Positions 36,493-44,572 of a DNA stretch of 64,000 bases are shown here, in pieces. The stretch is from Prado023 sp963700475 (GTDB lineage Bacteria; Actinomycetota; Actinomycetes; S36-B12; CAIYMF01): assembly GCA_963700475.1 (NCBI GenBank), contig CAVOXR010000010.1:1-64000 (forward strand), in the 5' to 3' direction. Positions within the stretch are counted from its first letter, which is position 1. Each line of letters starts with the position of its first letter. The notes under the pieces were generated by a model. The model made no database searches. It was not told the origin of the DNA and saw only the letters and a program-made list of their open reading frames with translations. The translations under genes were made by a program, and so were the position numbers.

Positions 36493-37170
36493 TCAGGCCT
36501 CGAACTTGTACCCGAGGCCACGCACGGTCAGCAGGTGCACGGGGTTCGCCGGGTCCGGCTCGACCTTCGCCCGCAGCCGCTTGACGTGCACGTCGAGGGT
36601 CTTGGTGTCCCCGACGTAGTCCGACCCCCAGATCCGGTCGATGAGCTGCCCGCGGGTCAGCACCCTGCCCGCATTGCGCACGAGGTACTCCAGAAGGTCG
36701 AACTCCTTGAGCGGCATGCTCACCAGCTGCCCGTCGACCAGCACCTGGTGGCGCTCCGGGTCGATCCGCACAGGGCCAGCCTCGACCACCGGACTGTCCT
36801 CGAAGTCGTCGACGTTGCGGCGCAGCACGGCGCGGATGCGGGCCACGAGCTCGCGGCTGGAGAACGGCTTCGTGACGTAGTCGTCAGCACCGAGCTCGAG
36901 GCCGAGCACCTTGTCGATCTCGGAGTCCTTCGCCGTGACCATGATGATCGGCACCCGCGACTTGGCCCGGATGGTGCGGCACACATCGGTGCCCGACATC
37001 CCGGGGAGCATGAGGTCCAGAAGCACGAGGTCGGACGGCTCGCGTTCGAACTGCGCGAGGGCGTCGGGTCCGGTGGTGGCGACCGACACCGCGAAGCCCT
37101 CCTTGCGCAGCATGAAGCTCAGGGCATCGGAGAACGACTCCTCGTCCTCGACGACCATGATCCTGGTCAC
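36493..37170 (-). CDS. regX3: RegX3-type phosphate response regulator (OmpR/PhoB family)
   Basis: A 225-residue two-component regulator. The receiver has acidic residues in VVEDEESFSDALSF, phospho-Asp in DLVLLDLMLPGMSG and Lys in DDYVTKPFSSRELVARIRAV. The C-terminal winged helix includes SMPLKEFDLLEYLVRNAGRV and TKTLDVHVKRLRAKVEPDP. In mycobacteria and streptomycetes (PhoP) this protein activates the phosphate-starvation regulon. The GTG at 37170 follows AAGGAGGACCA and overlaps the senX3 TGA (GTGA), so the pair is co-translated. Confidence 0.95.
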   Translation of the reverse strand: MTRIMVVEDEESFSDALSFMLRKEGFAVSVATTGPDALAQFEREPSDLVLLDLMLPGMSGTDVCRTIRAKSRVPIIMVTAKDSEIDKVLGLELGADDYVTKPFSSRELVARIRAVLRRNVDDFEDSPVVEAGPVRIDPERHQVLVDGQLVSMPLKEFDLLEYLVRNAGRVLTRGQLIDRIWGSDYVGDTKTLDVHVKRLRAKVEPDPANPVHLLTVRGLGYKFEA

Positions 37171-38429
37171 TGGTCCTCCTTGGTGGTGGTGCTCGCTCGG
37201 GGCCGGCTGGTGCGGGCGGACGCCTTCTTGGCCGCCTTCTCCGACATGGCCGGCAGTCGGATCGTGAACGTGGAGCCCTCCCCCACCTTGGACCACACAT
37301 CGCAGTCGCCGCCGTGGTTGGCGCACACGTGCTTGACGATCGACAGGCCCAGGCCTGTCCCGCCGGTGTCGCGCGAGCGCGCTGGGTCCACCCTGTAGAA
37401 GCGCTCGAAGATCCGGTCCAGCTCCACGGACGGGATGCCGATGCCCTGGTCGGTGACCGCGATCGTGACCACGCCCTCGGAGGTCCCCGTCGTGACGGCC
37501 ACCTTCGTGGCCGGAGGGCTGTAGTTGACCGCATTGACGATCAGGTTGCGCACGGCGGTCGCCAGCTGGACGGGGACGCCCTCCACCCGCAGCCCGGCAA
37601 CTCCGCCGCGCAGGAAGGTGATGTCCTTGTCCTGGGCCAATGACCGGGCGTCGTCGCAGGCCTGGGCGACGACCTCGTCGACATCCACGCGCTCCATCGG
37701 CTGCAGCGGCTCCACGCCCTCGAGCCGGGACAGGTCCATGAGGTCGTTCAGCAGGGTCGTCAGCCTGCGGGTCTCGCCCAGCATCCGGGTCGTGAACCGC
37801 TCGACGGCGTCCGGATCGTCCTGCGCCTCGTGCACGGCCTCGGCGAGCAGCGCCAGGGCGCCGATCGGGGTCTTGAGCTCGTGGCTCACATTGGCCACGA
37901 AGTCACGCCGGGCATGGTCGAGGCGCTCGGCCTCGGTGATGTCGTCGACGAGGACCAGGGCCGAGCCGTCGGACATCGGGGCCACACGGACGCGCAGCCG
38001 GACACCCGCCTGCCGGCGACCGGGTCGGCGGACTGTGAGGTCACGAGCCGACGGTTGGTCGGAGGCGCGCGAGCGCTGCACCATCCTGGCGACCTCGGGG
38101 GTGTTGATCGCGCCACGGCGGACCACCCGAAGGGCCTCCAGCGCGGGATGGACCCATACGACGGTATCCGTGGCGTCGATCCAGATCGCGGGGGTCGTCA
38201 GGGCCGCGAGGACGCGCGCGAGGTCCCCGGAGACGGCACCGGTCTCGACGGCGGGTTCGGGAGCGGCAGGACCCGGCGCCTGGCCCTCGGTGACGCCGGC
38301 ATCGACCGGAGCCTCCGACCCAGCACGAGCGCGCGGGGCCCGGACCGCCGCGCCCACCGCGGGCACGCCGAAGAGCCGCCGCCTACTGGCCGGCTGGTCG
38401 GCACGCGTCTGTCGGGACTCGGTTGCCAC
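37167..38429 (-). CDS. senX3: SenX3-type sensor histidine kinase without visible membrane segment
   Basis: A 420-residue kinase partner of RegX3. A Pro/Ala/Arg-rich N-terminus (1-70) and a PAS-like domain (about 72-175; PAIWIDATDTVVWVHPALEA) precede the kinase core: H-box RRDFVANVSHELKTPIGALA, N-box NLIVNAVNYSPPAT, then DQGIGIP, ERFYRVDPARSRDTGGTGLG and a C-terminal Lys-rich tail. SenX3/PhoR relatives normally begin with one or two membrane helices; none is visible here, so the kinase appears soluble unless the start is upstream. It is divergent from phoU. Confidence 0.92.
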   Translation of the reverse strand: MATESRQTRADQPASRRRLFGVPAVGAAVRAPRARAGSEAPVDAGVTEGQAPGPAAPEPAVETGAVSGDLARVLAALTTPAIWIDATDTVVWVHPALEALRVVRRGAINTPEVARMVQRSRASDQPSARDLTVRRPGRRQAGVRLRVRVAPMSDGSALVLVDDITEAERLDHARRDFVANVSHELKTPIGALALLAEAVHEAQDDPDAVERFTTRMLGETRRLTTLLNDLMDLSRLEGVEPLQPMERVDVDEVVAQACDDARSLAQDKDITFLRGGVAGLRVEGVPVQLATAVRNLIVNAVNYSPPATKVAVTTGTSEGVVTIAVTDQGIGIPSVELDRIFERFYRVDPARSRDTGGTGLGLSIVKHVCANHGGDCDVWSKVGEGSTFTIRLPAMSEKAAKKASARTSRPRASTTTKEDQ

Positions 38430-38592
38430 GTCGTCAGGATAGGGCTGCGTCGGATTCGCACATCCCGGTCAGGCTGCGCGGCGGGCCCTATTCACCCCTC
38501 CGGCGCGGATTGTTCACCGTTCGCTCACCGTTGGGCCACGTCCGTGCGGTGCAGTGCATCCAGCGGATCTAGACTGCCTCCGGGAGGAAATC

Positions 38593-39267
38593 ATGCGTGC
38601 AGCGTTCCACGAGCAGCTCGACGAGATCAGCGACCTGTTGGCAGAGATGGCGATCGCGGCCGGGACTGCCATGAACCAGGCGACCCAGGCACTGCTCAAT
38701 GCCGACCTCGCGGCTGCTGAGGCCGTGATCTCCGGCGACGACCACCTCGACGAGCTCACCAGCGAGGTCGAGCGCCGCTGCTACGACGCCGCCGCGCTCC
38801 AGCAACCGGTCGCCACCGACCTGCGGCTGGTCATCGGGTCGCTGCGGATCTCCTCCTCCTTGGAACGCATGGGCGACCTCGCTGTCCACGTGGCCAAGCA
38901 GGCCCGCATGCGCTACCCGAACCACAGCATCCCCAACGAGCTGCGCGCGACCTTCACCCAGTTGGGCGCCCTCGAGGATGCCATCGCAGCCAAGACCGCC
39001 ACGGTGATCTCCACCAAGGACATCGCCCTCGGCCCGGACATCGAGCGCTACGACCAGGAGGTCGACCGGCTCCACCGCGAGCTGTTCACCACCGTGCTGT
39101 CCCCCTCGTGGTCCCACGGCGTGGAGGCAGCCATCGACGCCACGCTGCTGTCGCGCTACTACGAGCGCTACGCCGACCACGCGGTGAGCATCGCCCGGCG
39201 GGTCATGCACGTCGTGACCGGCGAGCAGTACTCCGACACCTCGCTCGAGGCCCCGATCGGGCAGTGA
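38593..39267 (+). CDS. phoU: PhoU, phosphate transport/signalling regulator
   Basis: A 224-residue helical protein made of two PhoU repeats. Metal-cluster motifs E/D-x3-D appear in EVERRCYDAAALQQPVATDL with LRISSSLERMGDLAVHVAKQ, and the second repeat in LLSRYYERYADHAVSIARRV. PhoU links the Pst transporter to the PhoR/SenX3 kinase and dampens signalling when phosphate is plentiful. The ATG at 38593 follows GGGAGGAAATC; TAGACT upstream is a plausible -10. The divergent arrangement with senX3-regX3 supports a shared phosphate circuit. No pst genes are in the window. Confidence 0.95.
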   Translation: MRAAFHEQLDEISDLLAEMAIAAGTAMNQATQALLNADLAAAEAVISGDDHLDELTSEVERRCYDAAALQQPVATDLRLVIGSLRISSSLERMGDLAVHVAKQARMRYPNHSIPNELRATFTQLGALEDAIAAKTATVISTKDIALGPDIERYDQEVDRLHRELFTTVLSPSWSHGVEAAIDATLLSRYYERYADHAVSIARRVMHVVTGEQYSDTSLEAPIGQ

Positions 39268-39304
39268 GGTCCGGCCCGATCCGCCCGCGTCCCCGTCGGC
39301 CGAT

Positions 39305-40624
39305 TTGCCGGTGACCTCACGCTCCGCGATGGTTGTCGTCGTGGATGCCGCCCTGCCCCTGCGCCGCCACCCGCGGCGCGTGGCCATGCTCAGCGTCCAC
39401 ACCTCCCCCCTGGACCAACCCGGAACGGGCGATGCCGGCGGGATGAACGTCTACATCGCCGAGGTCGCCACCCGGCTGGCACAGCGGGGCACCGAGGTCG
39501 AGGTGTTCACCCGCGCAACCTCGAGCGAACTGCCCGCGCAGGTCCAGATGGCCCCCGGGGTCCTGGTCCACAACGTGGTGGCCGGACCGTTCGAGGGCCT
39601 GCCCAAGGAGGACCTCCCCGGGCAGCTGTGCGCGGTGACCGCAGGCGTCCTGCGCAAGGAGGCCGCCCGGCGCGAGGGCTGGTACGACCTGATCCACTCG
39701 CACTACTGGCTGTCGGGACAGGTCGGATGGCTGGCCAAGGAGCGCTGGGGCGTTCCCCTGGTGCACACCATGCACACGATGGGTCGGGTGAAGAACCTCA
39801 GCCTCGCCCCGGACGACCGCGCCGAGCCCGAGCTGCGCATCATCGGCGAGCAGCAGGTGGTCGACGCCGCCGACCGGCTGGTGGCCAACACCGCAGCGGA
39901 GCGCTCCGAGCTCGTCACCCTCTACGACGCCGACCCCAACCTGGTGGATGTGGTCCTGCCCGGCGTCGACCTCGACGACTTCCACGGCCGCGATCGGGCC
40001 GCCGCGCGCGCAGCGCTGGGATACGGCCCTGGGGACCTCGTGGTCCTGTTCGTGGGCCGCATCCAGCCTCTGAAGGCCCCCGACCTGCTCGTCCGGGCGA
40101 TGTCGCGCCTGGCCGTTGCGGACCCAGCCCTGGCCTCCCGGGTTCGCCTCGAGTTCTGCGGCGGCCCGTCGGGCTCCGGGGCCGAGCACCCCACCGCCCT
40201 GGCCGACCTGGCCGCCGAGCTGTGCGTTCCCGCCGCCTTCCACGCCCCCACCGACCGTGCCCGTCTGCGCCAGCGCTACGCCGCCGCGGACGTCGTGGTC
40301 GTGCCGTCCCATTCGGAGTCGTTCGGGCTCGTCGCCGTCGAGGCCCAGGCCTGCGGGACCCCGGTGCTGGCCGCCAACGTGGGCGGTCTCCCGGTGGCGG
40401 TCGACGACGGGGTGTCCGGACTGCTCGTGGATGGGCACGAGCCCGGGGAGTGGGCGGCGGCCCTGCGCCGGATCCTCACCGACGACGCACTGCGGGCACG
40501 CCTGGCCAGCGGCGCCCGCGGGCACGCCGAGACCCTGTCGTGGGACGCAACGGTCGAGGGCCTGCTCACCAGCTACTCCGCCGCTCTGGCAGCCCCGCGC
40601 GACGCCCTGGGGCAGGTCGGCTGA
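39305..40624 (+). CDS. mshA: MshA, D-inositol-3-phosphate glycosyltransferase
   Basis: MshA makes the GlcNAc-inositol-phosphate precursor of mycothiol, the actinobacterial thiol. The GT4 protein has the donor/acceptor loops DQPGTGDAGGMNVYIAEVAT, IHSHYWLSGQVGWLAKERWG, HTMHTMGRVKN, LPGVDLDDFHGRD, VLFVGRIQPLKAPDLLVRAM and the nucleotide-sugar motif SHSESFGLVAVEAQACGTPV. The start is uncertain: TTG 39305, GTG 39311 or ATG 39329. It overlaps the next gene by one base and forms the mshA-ybjN-gpmA block known in mycobacteria. Confidence 0.95.
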   Translation: MPVTSRSAMVVVVDAALPLRRHPRRVAMLSVHTSPLDQPGTGDAGGMNVYIAEVATRLAQRGTEVEVFTRATSSELPAQVQMAPGVLVHNVVAGPFEGLPKEDLPGQLCAVTAGVLRKEAARREGWYDLIHSHYWLSGQVGWLAKERWGVPLVHTMHTMGRVKNLSLAPDDRAEPELRIIGEQQVVDAADRLVANTAAERSELVTLYDADPNLVDVVLPGVDLDDFHGRDRAAARAALGYGPGDLVVLFVGRIQPLKAPDLLVRAMSRLAVADPALASRVRLEFCGGPSGSGAEHPTALADLAAELCVPAAFHAPTDRARLRQRYAAADVVVVPSHSESFGLVAVEAQACGTPVLAANVGGLPVAVDDGVSGLLVDGHEPGEWAAALRRILTDDALRARLASGARGHAETLSWDATVEGLLTSYSAALAAPRDALGQVG

Positions 40625-41127
40625 TGCCCCGGCAGGCAGCGGTCGCCAACCAGCTGGCCGACCTGCTCGAGGCCGAGGGACTGGAGCACGAGCGCCCCGA
40701 GCCGCATCGCTTCGTGGTCGTCCTGCCCGGGCATGCGAAGCTGCGCACCACGGTCAGCATGGCCGTGGGCCCGCAGGCCATGACCATCAACGCCTTCGTC
40801 GCGCGCCGCCCTGACGAGAACGCCGAAGCGGTCTACCGCTGGCTGCTGCAGCAGAACACCCGGATGCTGGGGGTCGCCTTCGCCCTCGACAGCCTGGGGG
40901 ACATCTACCTGGCCGGACGGATCCCGATCTCTGGGATCGGCGCCGACGACCTCGACCGGCTGCTCGGATCCGTCCTGCGGGCCTCCGACGAGTCGTTCAA
41001 CACGATCCTGCGCCTGGGATTCGCCACCGCGATCCGCCGGGAACGGGCGTGGCGGGAGTCGCGCGGCGAGTCGATGGCCAACCTTGAGGCATTCGCCGAC
41101 CTCGGTCCGGAGCCCTCCGCCGACTGA
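40624..41127 (+). CDS. YbjN-domain protein
   Basis: A 167-residue cytosolic protein of the YbjN/type-III-chaperone-like fold (PF10722). Features are RFVVVLPGHAKLRTTVSMAV, AVYRWLLQQNTRMLGVAFAL, LDSLGDIYLAGRIPISGIGA and the closing helix LRLGFATAIRRERAWRESRG. The ATG overlaps the mshA TGA (TGATG). In mycobacteria the equivalent gene also sits between mshA and the phosphoglycerate mutase gene. Its function is not known; a role supporting mycothiol synthesis is only implied by conserved position. Confidence 0.88.
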   Translation: MPRQAAVANQLADLLEAEGLEHERPEPHRFVVVLPGHAKLRTTVSMAVGPQAMTINAFVARRPDENAEAVYRWLLQQNTRMLGVAFALDSLGDIYLAGRIPISGIGADDLDRLLGSVLRASDESFNTILRLGFATAIRRERAWRESRGESMANLEAFADLGPEPSAD

Positions 41128-41209
41128 CTCGGCGCCCGCGGCGGCGGTTCATCCGATGGTCATCCGTTCGCCGCGCGAGGGGCGGGTCGGCTGGGCCAGT
41201 ATTGCCCCC

Positions 41210-41956
41210 ATGACCTACACCCTGATCCTGCTCCGCCATGGCGAGAGCGAGTGGAACGCACTGAACCTGTTCACCGGCTGGGTCGATGTGAACCTGACCG
41301 CCAAGGGCGAGGCGGAGGCAGTCCGCGGCGGCCAGATGCTGCTCGAGCAGGGCATCCTTCCCGACGTCGCGCACACCTCGCTGCAGAAGCGCGCGATCCG
41401 GACCACGCAGATGGCCCTGGAGAACTGCGAGCGCCACTGGGTGCCGGTGCGCCGGTCGTGGCGGCTCAACGAGCGGCACTACGGGGCCCTCCAGGGCAAG
41501 GACAAGAAGGAGACCCTGCAGAAGTACGGCGAGGAGAAGTTCACCGAGTGGCGGCGTTCCTACGACGTGCCGCCGCCCCCGATCGATCCCGAGGACGAGC
41601 ACGCCCAGACCCACGACCCCCGCTACGCCGACCTGGCTCCGGAGATCCGGCCCGCGGCCGAGTGCCTCAAGGACGTCGTCACCCGGATGCTGCCGTACTG
41701 GTACGACGGCATCGTCCCCGACCTGCGGCTGGGGCGCACGGTGATGGTCGGCGCGCACGGCAACTCGCTGCGCGGACTGGTCAAGCACCTCGAGGGAATG
41801 AGCGACGAGGCGGTCATCAAGCTGAACATCCCCACGGGGATCCCGCTGGTGTACCGGCTCGACGAGGATCTGCACCCCACGGTCCCCGGCGGTGAGTACG
41901 TGGACCCGGAGGCGGCTGCCTCAGCGGCTGCGGCAGTGGCCAACCAGGGCAAGTAG
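41210..41956 (+). CDS. gpmA: GpmA, 2,3-bisphosphoglycerate-dependent phosphoglycerate mutase
   Basis: A glycolytic enzyme interconverting 3- and 2-phosphoglycerate. The 248-residue protein has LILLRHGESEWNALNLFTGW (phospho-His), SLQKRAIRTTQMALE, RLNERHYGALQGKDKKETLQ and GAHGNSLRGLVKHLEGMSDE (second His). The ATG at 41210 is 7 nt after CAGTAT, suggesting a leaderless message. It follows the YbjN gene by 82 nt and is followed by a very strong hairpin. Confidence 0.96.
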   Translation: MTYTLILLRHGESEWNALNLFTGWVDVNLTAKGEAEAVRGGQMLLEQGILPDVAHTSLQKRAIRTTQMALENCERHWVPVRRSWRLNERHYGALQGKDKKETLQKYGEEKFTEWRRSYDVPPPPIDPEDEHAQTHDPRYADLAPEIRPAAECLKDVVTRMLPYWYDGIVPDLRLGRTVMVGAHGNSLRGLVKHLEGMSDEAVIKLNIPTGIPLVYRLDEDLHPTVPGGEYVDPEAAASAAAAVANQGK

Positions 41957-41974
41957 GTCCCACGACGGGGGAAT

Positions 41975-42013
41975 CCGCAGGCCCGGGCGAGGTGATCGCG
42001 CCCGGGCCTGCGG
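41975..42013 (+). terminator. Strong hairpin after gpmA
   Basis: CCGCAGGCCCGGGCG at 41975-41989 pairs perfectly with its complement at 41999-42013, a 15-bp GC stem with a nine-base loop. It lies 18 nt past the gpmA stop and just before the ribosome site of the next gene. Confidence 0.85.
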
Positions 42014-42032
42014 CCTGTTCGAGGAGGAGTGC

Positions 42033-43055
42033 GTGAAGGCCGTCATCGCCGACCAGTACGGGGCCCCGGCGCAGCTGCGCATCGGCGAGGTGGACCGACC
42101 GGTGCCCGGTGAGGGGCAGGTCCTGATCCGGGTGCACGCCGCCTCGGTGCACGCCGACGTCTGGCACATGATCCGTGGCGTGCCCTACGTCATGCGCCTG
42201 ATGGGTGGCGGGCTGCGCCGGCCGGGAAACCAGATCCCTGGCACCGACGCGGCAGGGGTGGTCGAGGTGCTCGGCCCCGGGACGTCGCGCTTCCAGGTCG
42301 GCGACCCCGTGTTCGGCGAGGTCGTCGAGGGCTTCCAGTGGCGCAACGGCGGGACCTTCGCGGAGTACGTGGCCGCACCCGAGGCAGCTCTGGAGCGCAT
42401 CCCCGACGGTGTCTCGTTCGTCGACGCCGCAGCGGTGCCCACCTCGGCGCTGATCGCCCTGTTCACGGTCCGCAACGAGGCCAAGGTCCAGCCCGGCGAG
42501 CGGGTCCTGGTCAACGGGGCTGCCGGGGCGGTGGGCCAGTTCGCGGTCCAGATCGCGCAGGCGGACGGCGCGCATGTCACCGCGGTGGAGCGCACCGACC
42601 GCATGGAGCTGCTCGCGCGGGTGGGTGCCGACGAGGTCATCGACGGGACCCACACCGACTACACGGCCGGACCCCAGCGCTATGACGTGGTGATCGACAT
42701 CCCCGGCAACCACTCCTTCGCGAAGATCCGCCCGGTGCTCACCGAGAACGGCCGCTACATGCTGATCGGCCACGACCGGTACGGCGCCGGGGGCCACCGG
42801 TGGCTGGGCAGCATCCCCCGGGTGTTCGCCCTGATGGCGCGCTCGGCAGTGAGCTCGCAGGTGCCCCGTCCGGACTTCTCCGGCCCCGGGCCGGACGCCA
42901 TGCGGACCCTGACCGAGATGCTGGCATCGGGCGCGATCCACCCGGTGGTGGGCCGGACCTACCCGCTCGACGAGGCGGTGGCTGCGCTGGAGTACCTGGA
43001 GTCCGGCCATGCCCAGGGCAAGGTGGTCCTCACGATGATGGATCCGCCCGACTGA
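42033..43055 (+). CDS. Zinc-independent quinone-oxidoreductase-like alcohol dehydrogenase family protein
   Basis: A 340-residue medium-chain reductase. The N-terminal GroES-like domain begins MKAVIADQYGAPAQLRIGEV (GTG start), with GNQIPGTDAAGVVEVLGPGT. The NAD(P) fold has GERVLVNGAAGAVGQFAVQI (GxGxxG-like AAGAVG). Zinc-binding cysteines of true alcohol dehydrogenases are absent, so an NADPH:quinone or enone reductase is likely. The GTG at 42033 follows GAGGAGGAG. Nothing nearby shows its substrate. Confidence 0.85.
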   Translation: MKAVIADQYGAPAQLRIGEVDRPVPGEGQVLIRVHAASVHADVWHMIRGVPYVMRLMGGGLRRPGNQIPGTDAAGVVEVLGPGTSRFQVGDPVFGEVVEGFQWRNGGTFAEYVAAPEAALERIPDGVSFVDAAAVPTSALIALFTVRNEAKVQPGERVLVNGAAGAVGQFAVQIAQADGAHVTAVERTDRMELLARVGADEVIDGTHTDYTAGPQRYDVVIDIPGNHSFAKIRPVLTENGRYMLIGHDRYGAGGHRWLGSIPRVFALMARSAVSSQVPRPDFSGPGPDAMRTLTEMLASGAIHPVVGRTYPLDEAVAALEYLESGHAQGKVVLTMMDPPD

Positions 43056-43079
43056 TGAGGTCGGAGGGGATCCCGCAGG

Positions 43080-43361
43080 TCACTGTCCGCTGAGGATCTC
43101 GGCGATCTTCGGCCGGATGTCCAACAGGTACACCGAGGCGATCACGATCGACGCGATGCCCAGGATCCCGATCGGGCTGAACTGTGCCAGCGACACCAGG
43201 GTGGCCCCACCGGTCAGGGCCAGCCACAGCCCCTTGGACTGCCGCCCGATCGCGGGGAACGCGTCGGAACGGGTGCGCAGGCAGTGGATGAACGCCCAGG
43301 CGCTGGCCACCAGCGTGGCCAGGCCGATGACCATGAGGATCCCGTTCGTCAGCAGGTTCAT
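43080..43361 (-). CDS. DUF2516 small membrane protein
   Basis: A 93-residue protein with three hydrophobic segments: LMVIGLATLVASAWAFIHCL, GLWLALTGGATLVSLAQF and GILGIASIVIASVYLLDIRP. RSDAFPAIGRQSKGLWL between the first two is typical of DUF2516. In mycobacteria the homologue lies next to hbhA and its regulator, as here, though in this window it is divergent from them. Function unknown. It is convergent with the oxidoreductase gene, 24 nt apart. Confidence 0.85.
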   Translation of the reverse strand: MNLLTNGILMVIGLATLVASAWAFIHCLRTRSDAFPAIGRQSKGLWLALTGGATLVSLAQFSPIGILGIASIVIASVYLLDIRPKIAEILSGQ

Positions 43362-43423
43362 GACATCAAGCGTAGGTGATCCAGCCCACGTGAGCCATCT
43401 CACGCCCCGAGCGCTTGCTAGCC

Positions 43424-43460
43424 GCTTGCAATTGCAAGCACCCGGGCGGATACTTGATGT
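43424..43460 (+). promoter_or_regulatory. Leaderless promoter with 16-bp palindromic operator for the XRE regulator
   Basis: GCTTGCAATTGCAAGC at 43424-43439 is a perfect palindrome. It contains TTGCAA (43426-43431) as -35; GATACT (43449-43454) follows after 17 nt as -10, and the GTG start lies 6 nt later. A partial GCTTGCTAGC copy is just upstream at 43413-43422. A palindrome on the -35 suggests repression, most simply autoregulation by the downstream XRE protein. Confidence 0.72.
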
Positions 43461-43847
43461 GTGGCCAAGATCGACGCAACGAAGCTCGGCGAGTACATCC
43501 GCGAACAGCGGGGTGCTGCGCAGATCTCGATGCGTCAGTTGGCCAAGGCCGCGGATGTCTCCAACCCCTACCTGAGCCAGGTGGAGCGGGGACTGCGCAA
43601 GCCCAGTGCCGAGATCCTGGCCCGGATTGCCTCCGGTCTGCGGATCTCCGCCGAGACGCTGTACGTGCGAGCGGGGCTCCTCGAGGAGCGCAGCGGTGAC
43701 CTCACGGTCATCGGGGCGATCGCCGAGGACACCACACTCACCGAGCGGCAGCGCAGGGCCCTGTTGGAGATCTACGCGGCCTTCCAGACCGAGAACTCGG
43801 CGCAGCACCAGCTGGCCGAGGACACCACAGAAGAGGAACTCTCATGA
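43461..43847 (+). CDS. XRE-family transcriptional regulator
   Basis: A 128-residue regulator. The helix-turn-helix covers about residues 8-65: KLGEYIREQRGAAQISMRQL, AKAADVSNPYLSQVERGLRK, PSAEILARIASGLRISAETL. The C-terminal tail is acidic and helical. It is the counterpart of the regulator preceding hbhA in mycobacteria. The GTG at 43461 has no ribosome site but a promoter -10 six nt upstream. The TGA overlaps the ATG of the next gene (ATGA), so both are made together. Confidence 0.9.
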   Translation: MAKIDATKLGEYIREQRGAAQISMRQLAKAADVSNPYLSQVERGLRKPSAEILARIASGLRISAETLYVRAGLLEERSGDLTVIGAIAEDTTLTERQRRALLEIYAAFQTENSAQHQLAEDTTEEELS

Positions 43848-44461
43848 CTGAGAACACCACCCCCATGACCGAGGCCGTCCAGGAGACCCTGGAGACCGTC
43901 ACCGAGGCCACGAACGCCAAGGTCGAGGAGACCGCCACTGCGGCCAAGGACACGGCGACCGCCGCGAAGAAGACGGCTGCCAAGAAGACCACCACGGCCA
44001 AGAAGACGGCTGCCAAGAAGACCACGACCGCCAAGAAGACGGCCGCCACCAAGACCACGGCCGCCCGCAAGGCTGCCGCTGAGAAGATCGCGCCGAAGCC
44101 CGAGGGTCGCCACATCCCGACCGTGGACGAGCTGCGCGAGCTGGTCGGCAAGTTCGAGGTCCCGAGCGTCGAGGGCTTCCGCGCCATGGTGACCAAGCTC
44201 GAGGTCCCGACCGTCGCCGATGTGCGCGCCGAGGCTGAGAAGCTCGTCTCCAAGGTCGAGCGCCCGCACACCTCGATCTCCGAGATGCGTGATCGCGTGT
44301 CGAAGGTGGAGCTGCCCAAGGTGGAGCTGCCCAAGGTCGAGCTGCCCAAGGTCGAGCTGCCCACCGTGGCCGGCCTCCGCGCCGACGCGACCGACCTGGC
44401 CACCGACGCCCAGGAGCAGGCCACTGCGCTGTACCGCAAGGTGCTCGCGACCATCAAGTGA
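43844..44461 (+). CDS. HbhA-like lysine/alanine-rich repeat protein
   Basis: A 205-residue protein related in layout to mycobacterial heparin-binding hemagglutinin HbhA, but rearranged. Residues about 35-75 are Lys/Ala/Thr repeats (AAKKTAAKKTTTAKKTAAKK), like the HbhA heparin-binding tail but placed at the N-terminal side. A coiled-coil core follows (VDELRELVGKFEVPSVEGFR), then four tandem copies of KVELP and a helical end. No signal peptide is seen. It may bind DNA, RNA or acidic polymers, or mediate adhesion; the regulator context is shared with hbhA. Confidence 0.78.
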   Translation: MTENTTPMTEAVQETLETVTEATNAKVEETATAAKDTATAAKKTAAKKTTTAKKTAAKKTTTAKKTAATKTTAARKAAAEKIAPKPEGRHIPTVDELRELVGKFEVPSVEGFRAMVTKLEVPTVADVRAEAEKLVSKVERPHTSISEMRDRVSKVELPKVELPKVELPKVELPTVAGLRADATDLATDAQEQATALYRKVLATIK

Positions 44462-44466
44462 TCCAT

Positions 44467-44533
44467 CCCCGCTGACGCGGGGCCGGTGAACGCATGCTGA
44501 AGGGGTCCGACCAACTGGTCGGGCCCCTTCAGC
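44467..44533 (+). terminator. Tandem hairpins after the HbhA-like gene
   Basis: A short stem CCCCGC-TGAC-GCGGGG at 44467-44482 is followed by an 18-bp stem with one wobble (44496-44513 with 44516-44533) around a two-base loop. Both lie between the HbhA-like gene and the convergent asparaginase gene; the second can act in either direction. Confidence 0.8.
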
Positions 44534-44572
44534 GCGTTCGGGCCGGGCGTCCGGTCCAGTGCGAGCGGAGCC

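Noticed and set aside
43970..44060. Short tandem DNA repeats considered as a CRISPR-like array
   Set aside because: They are in-frame codon repeats for Lys/Ala/Thr in the HbhA-like gene, with no unique spacers of constant length.
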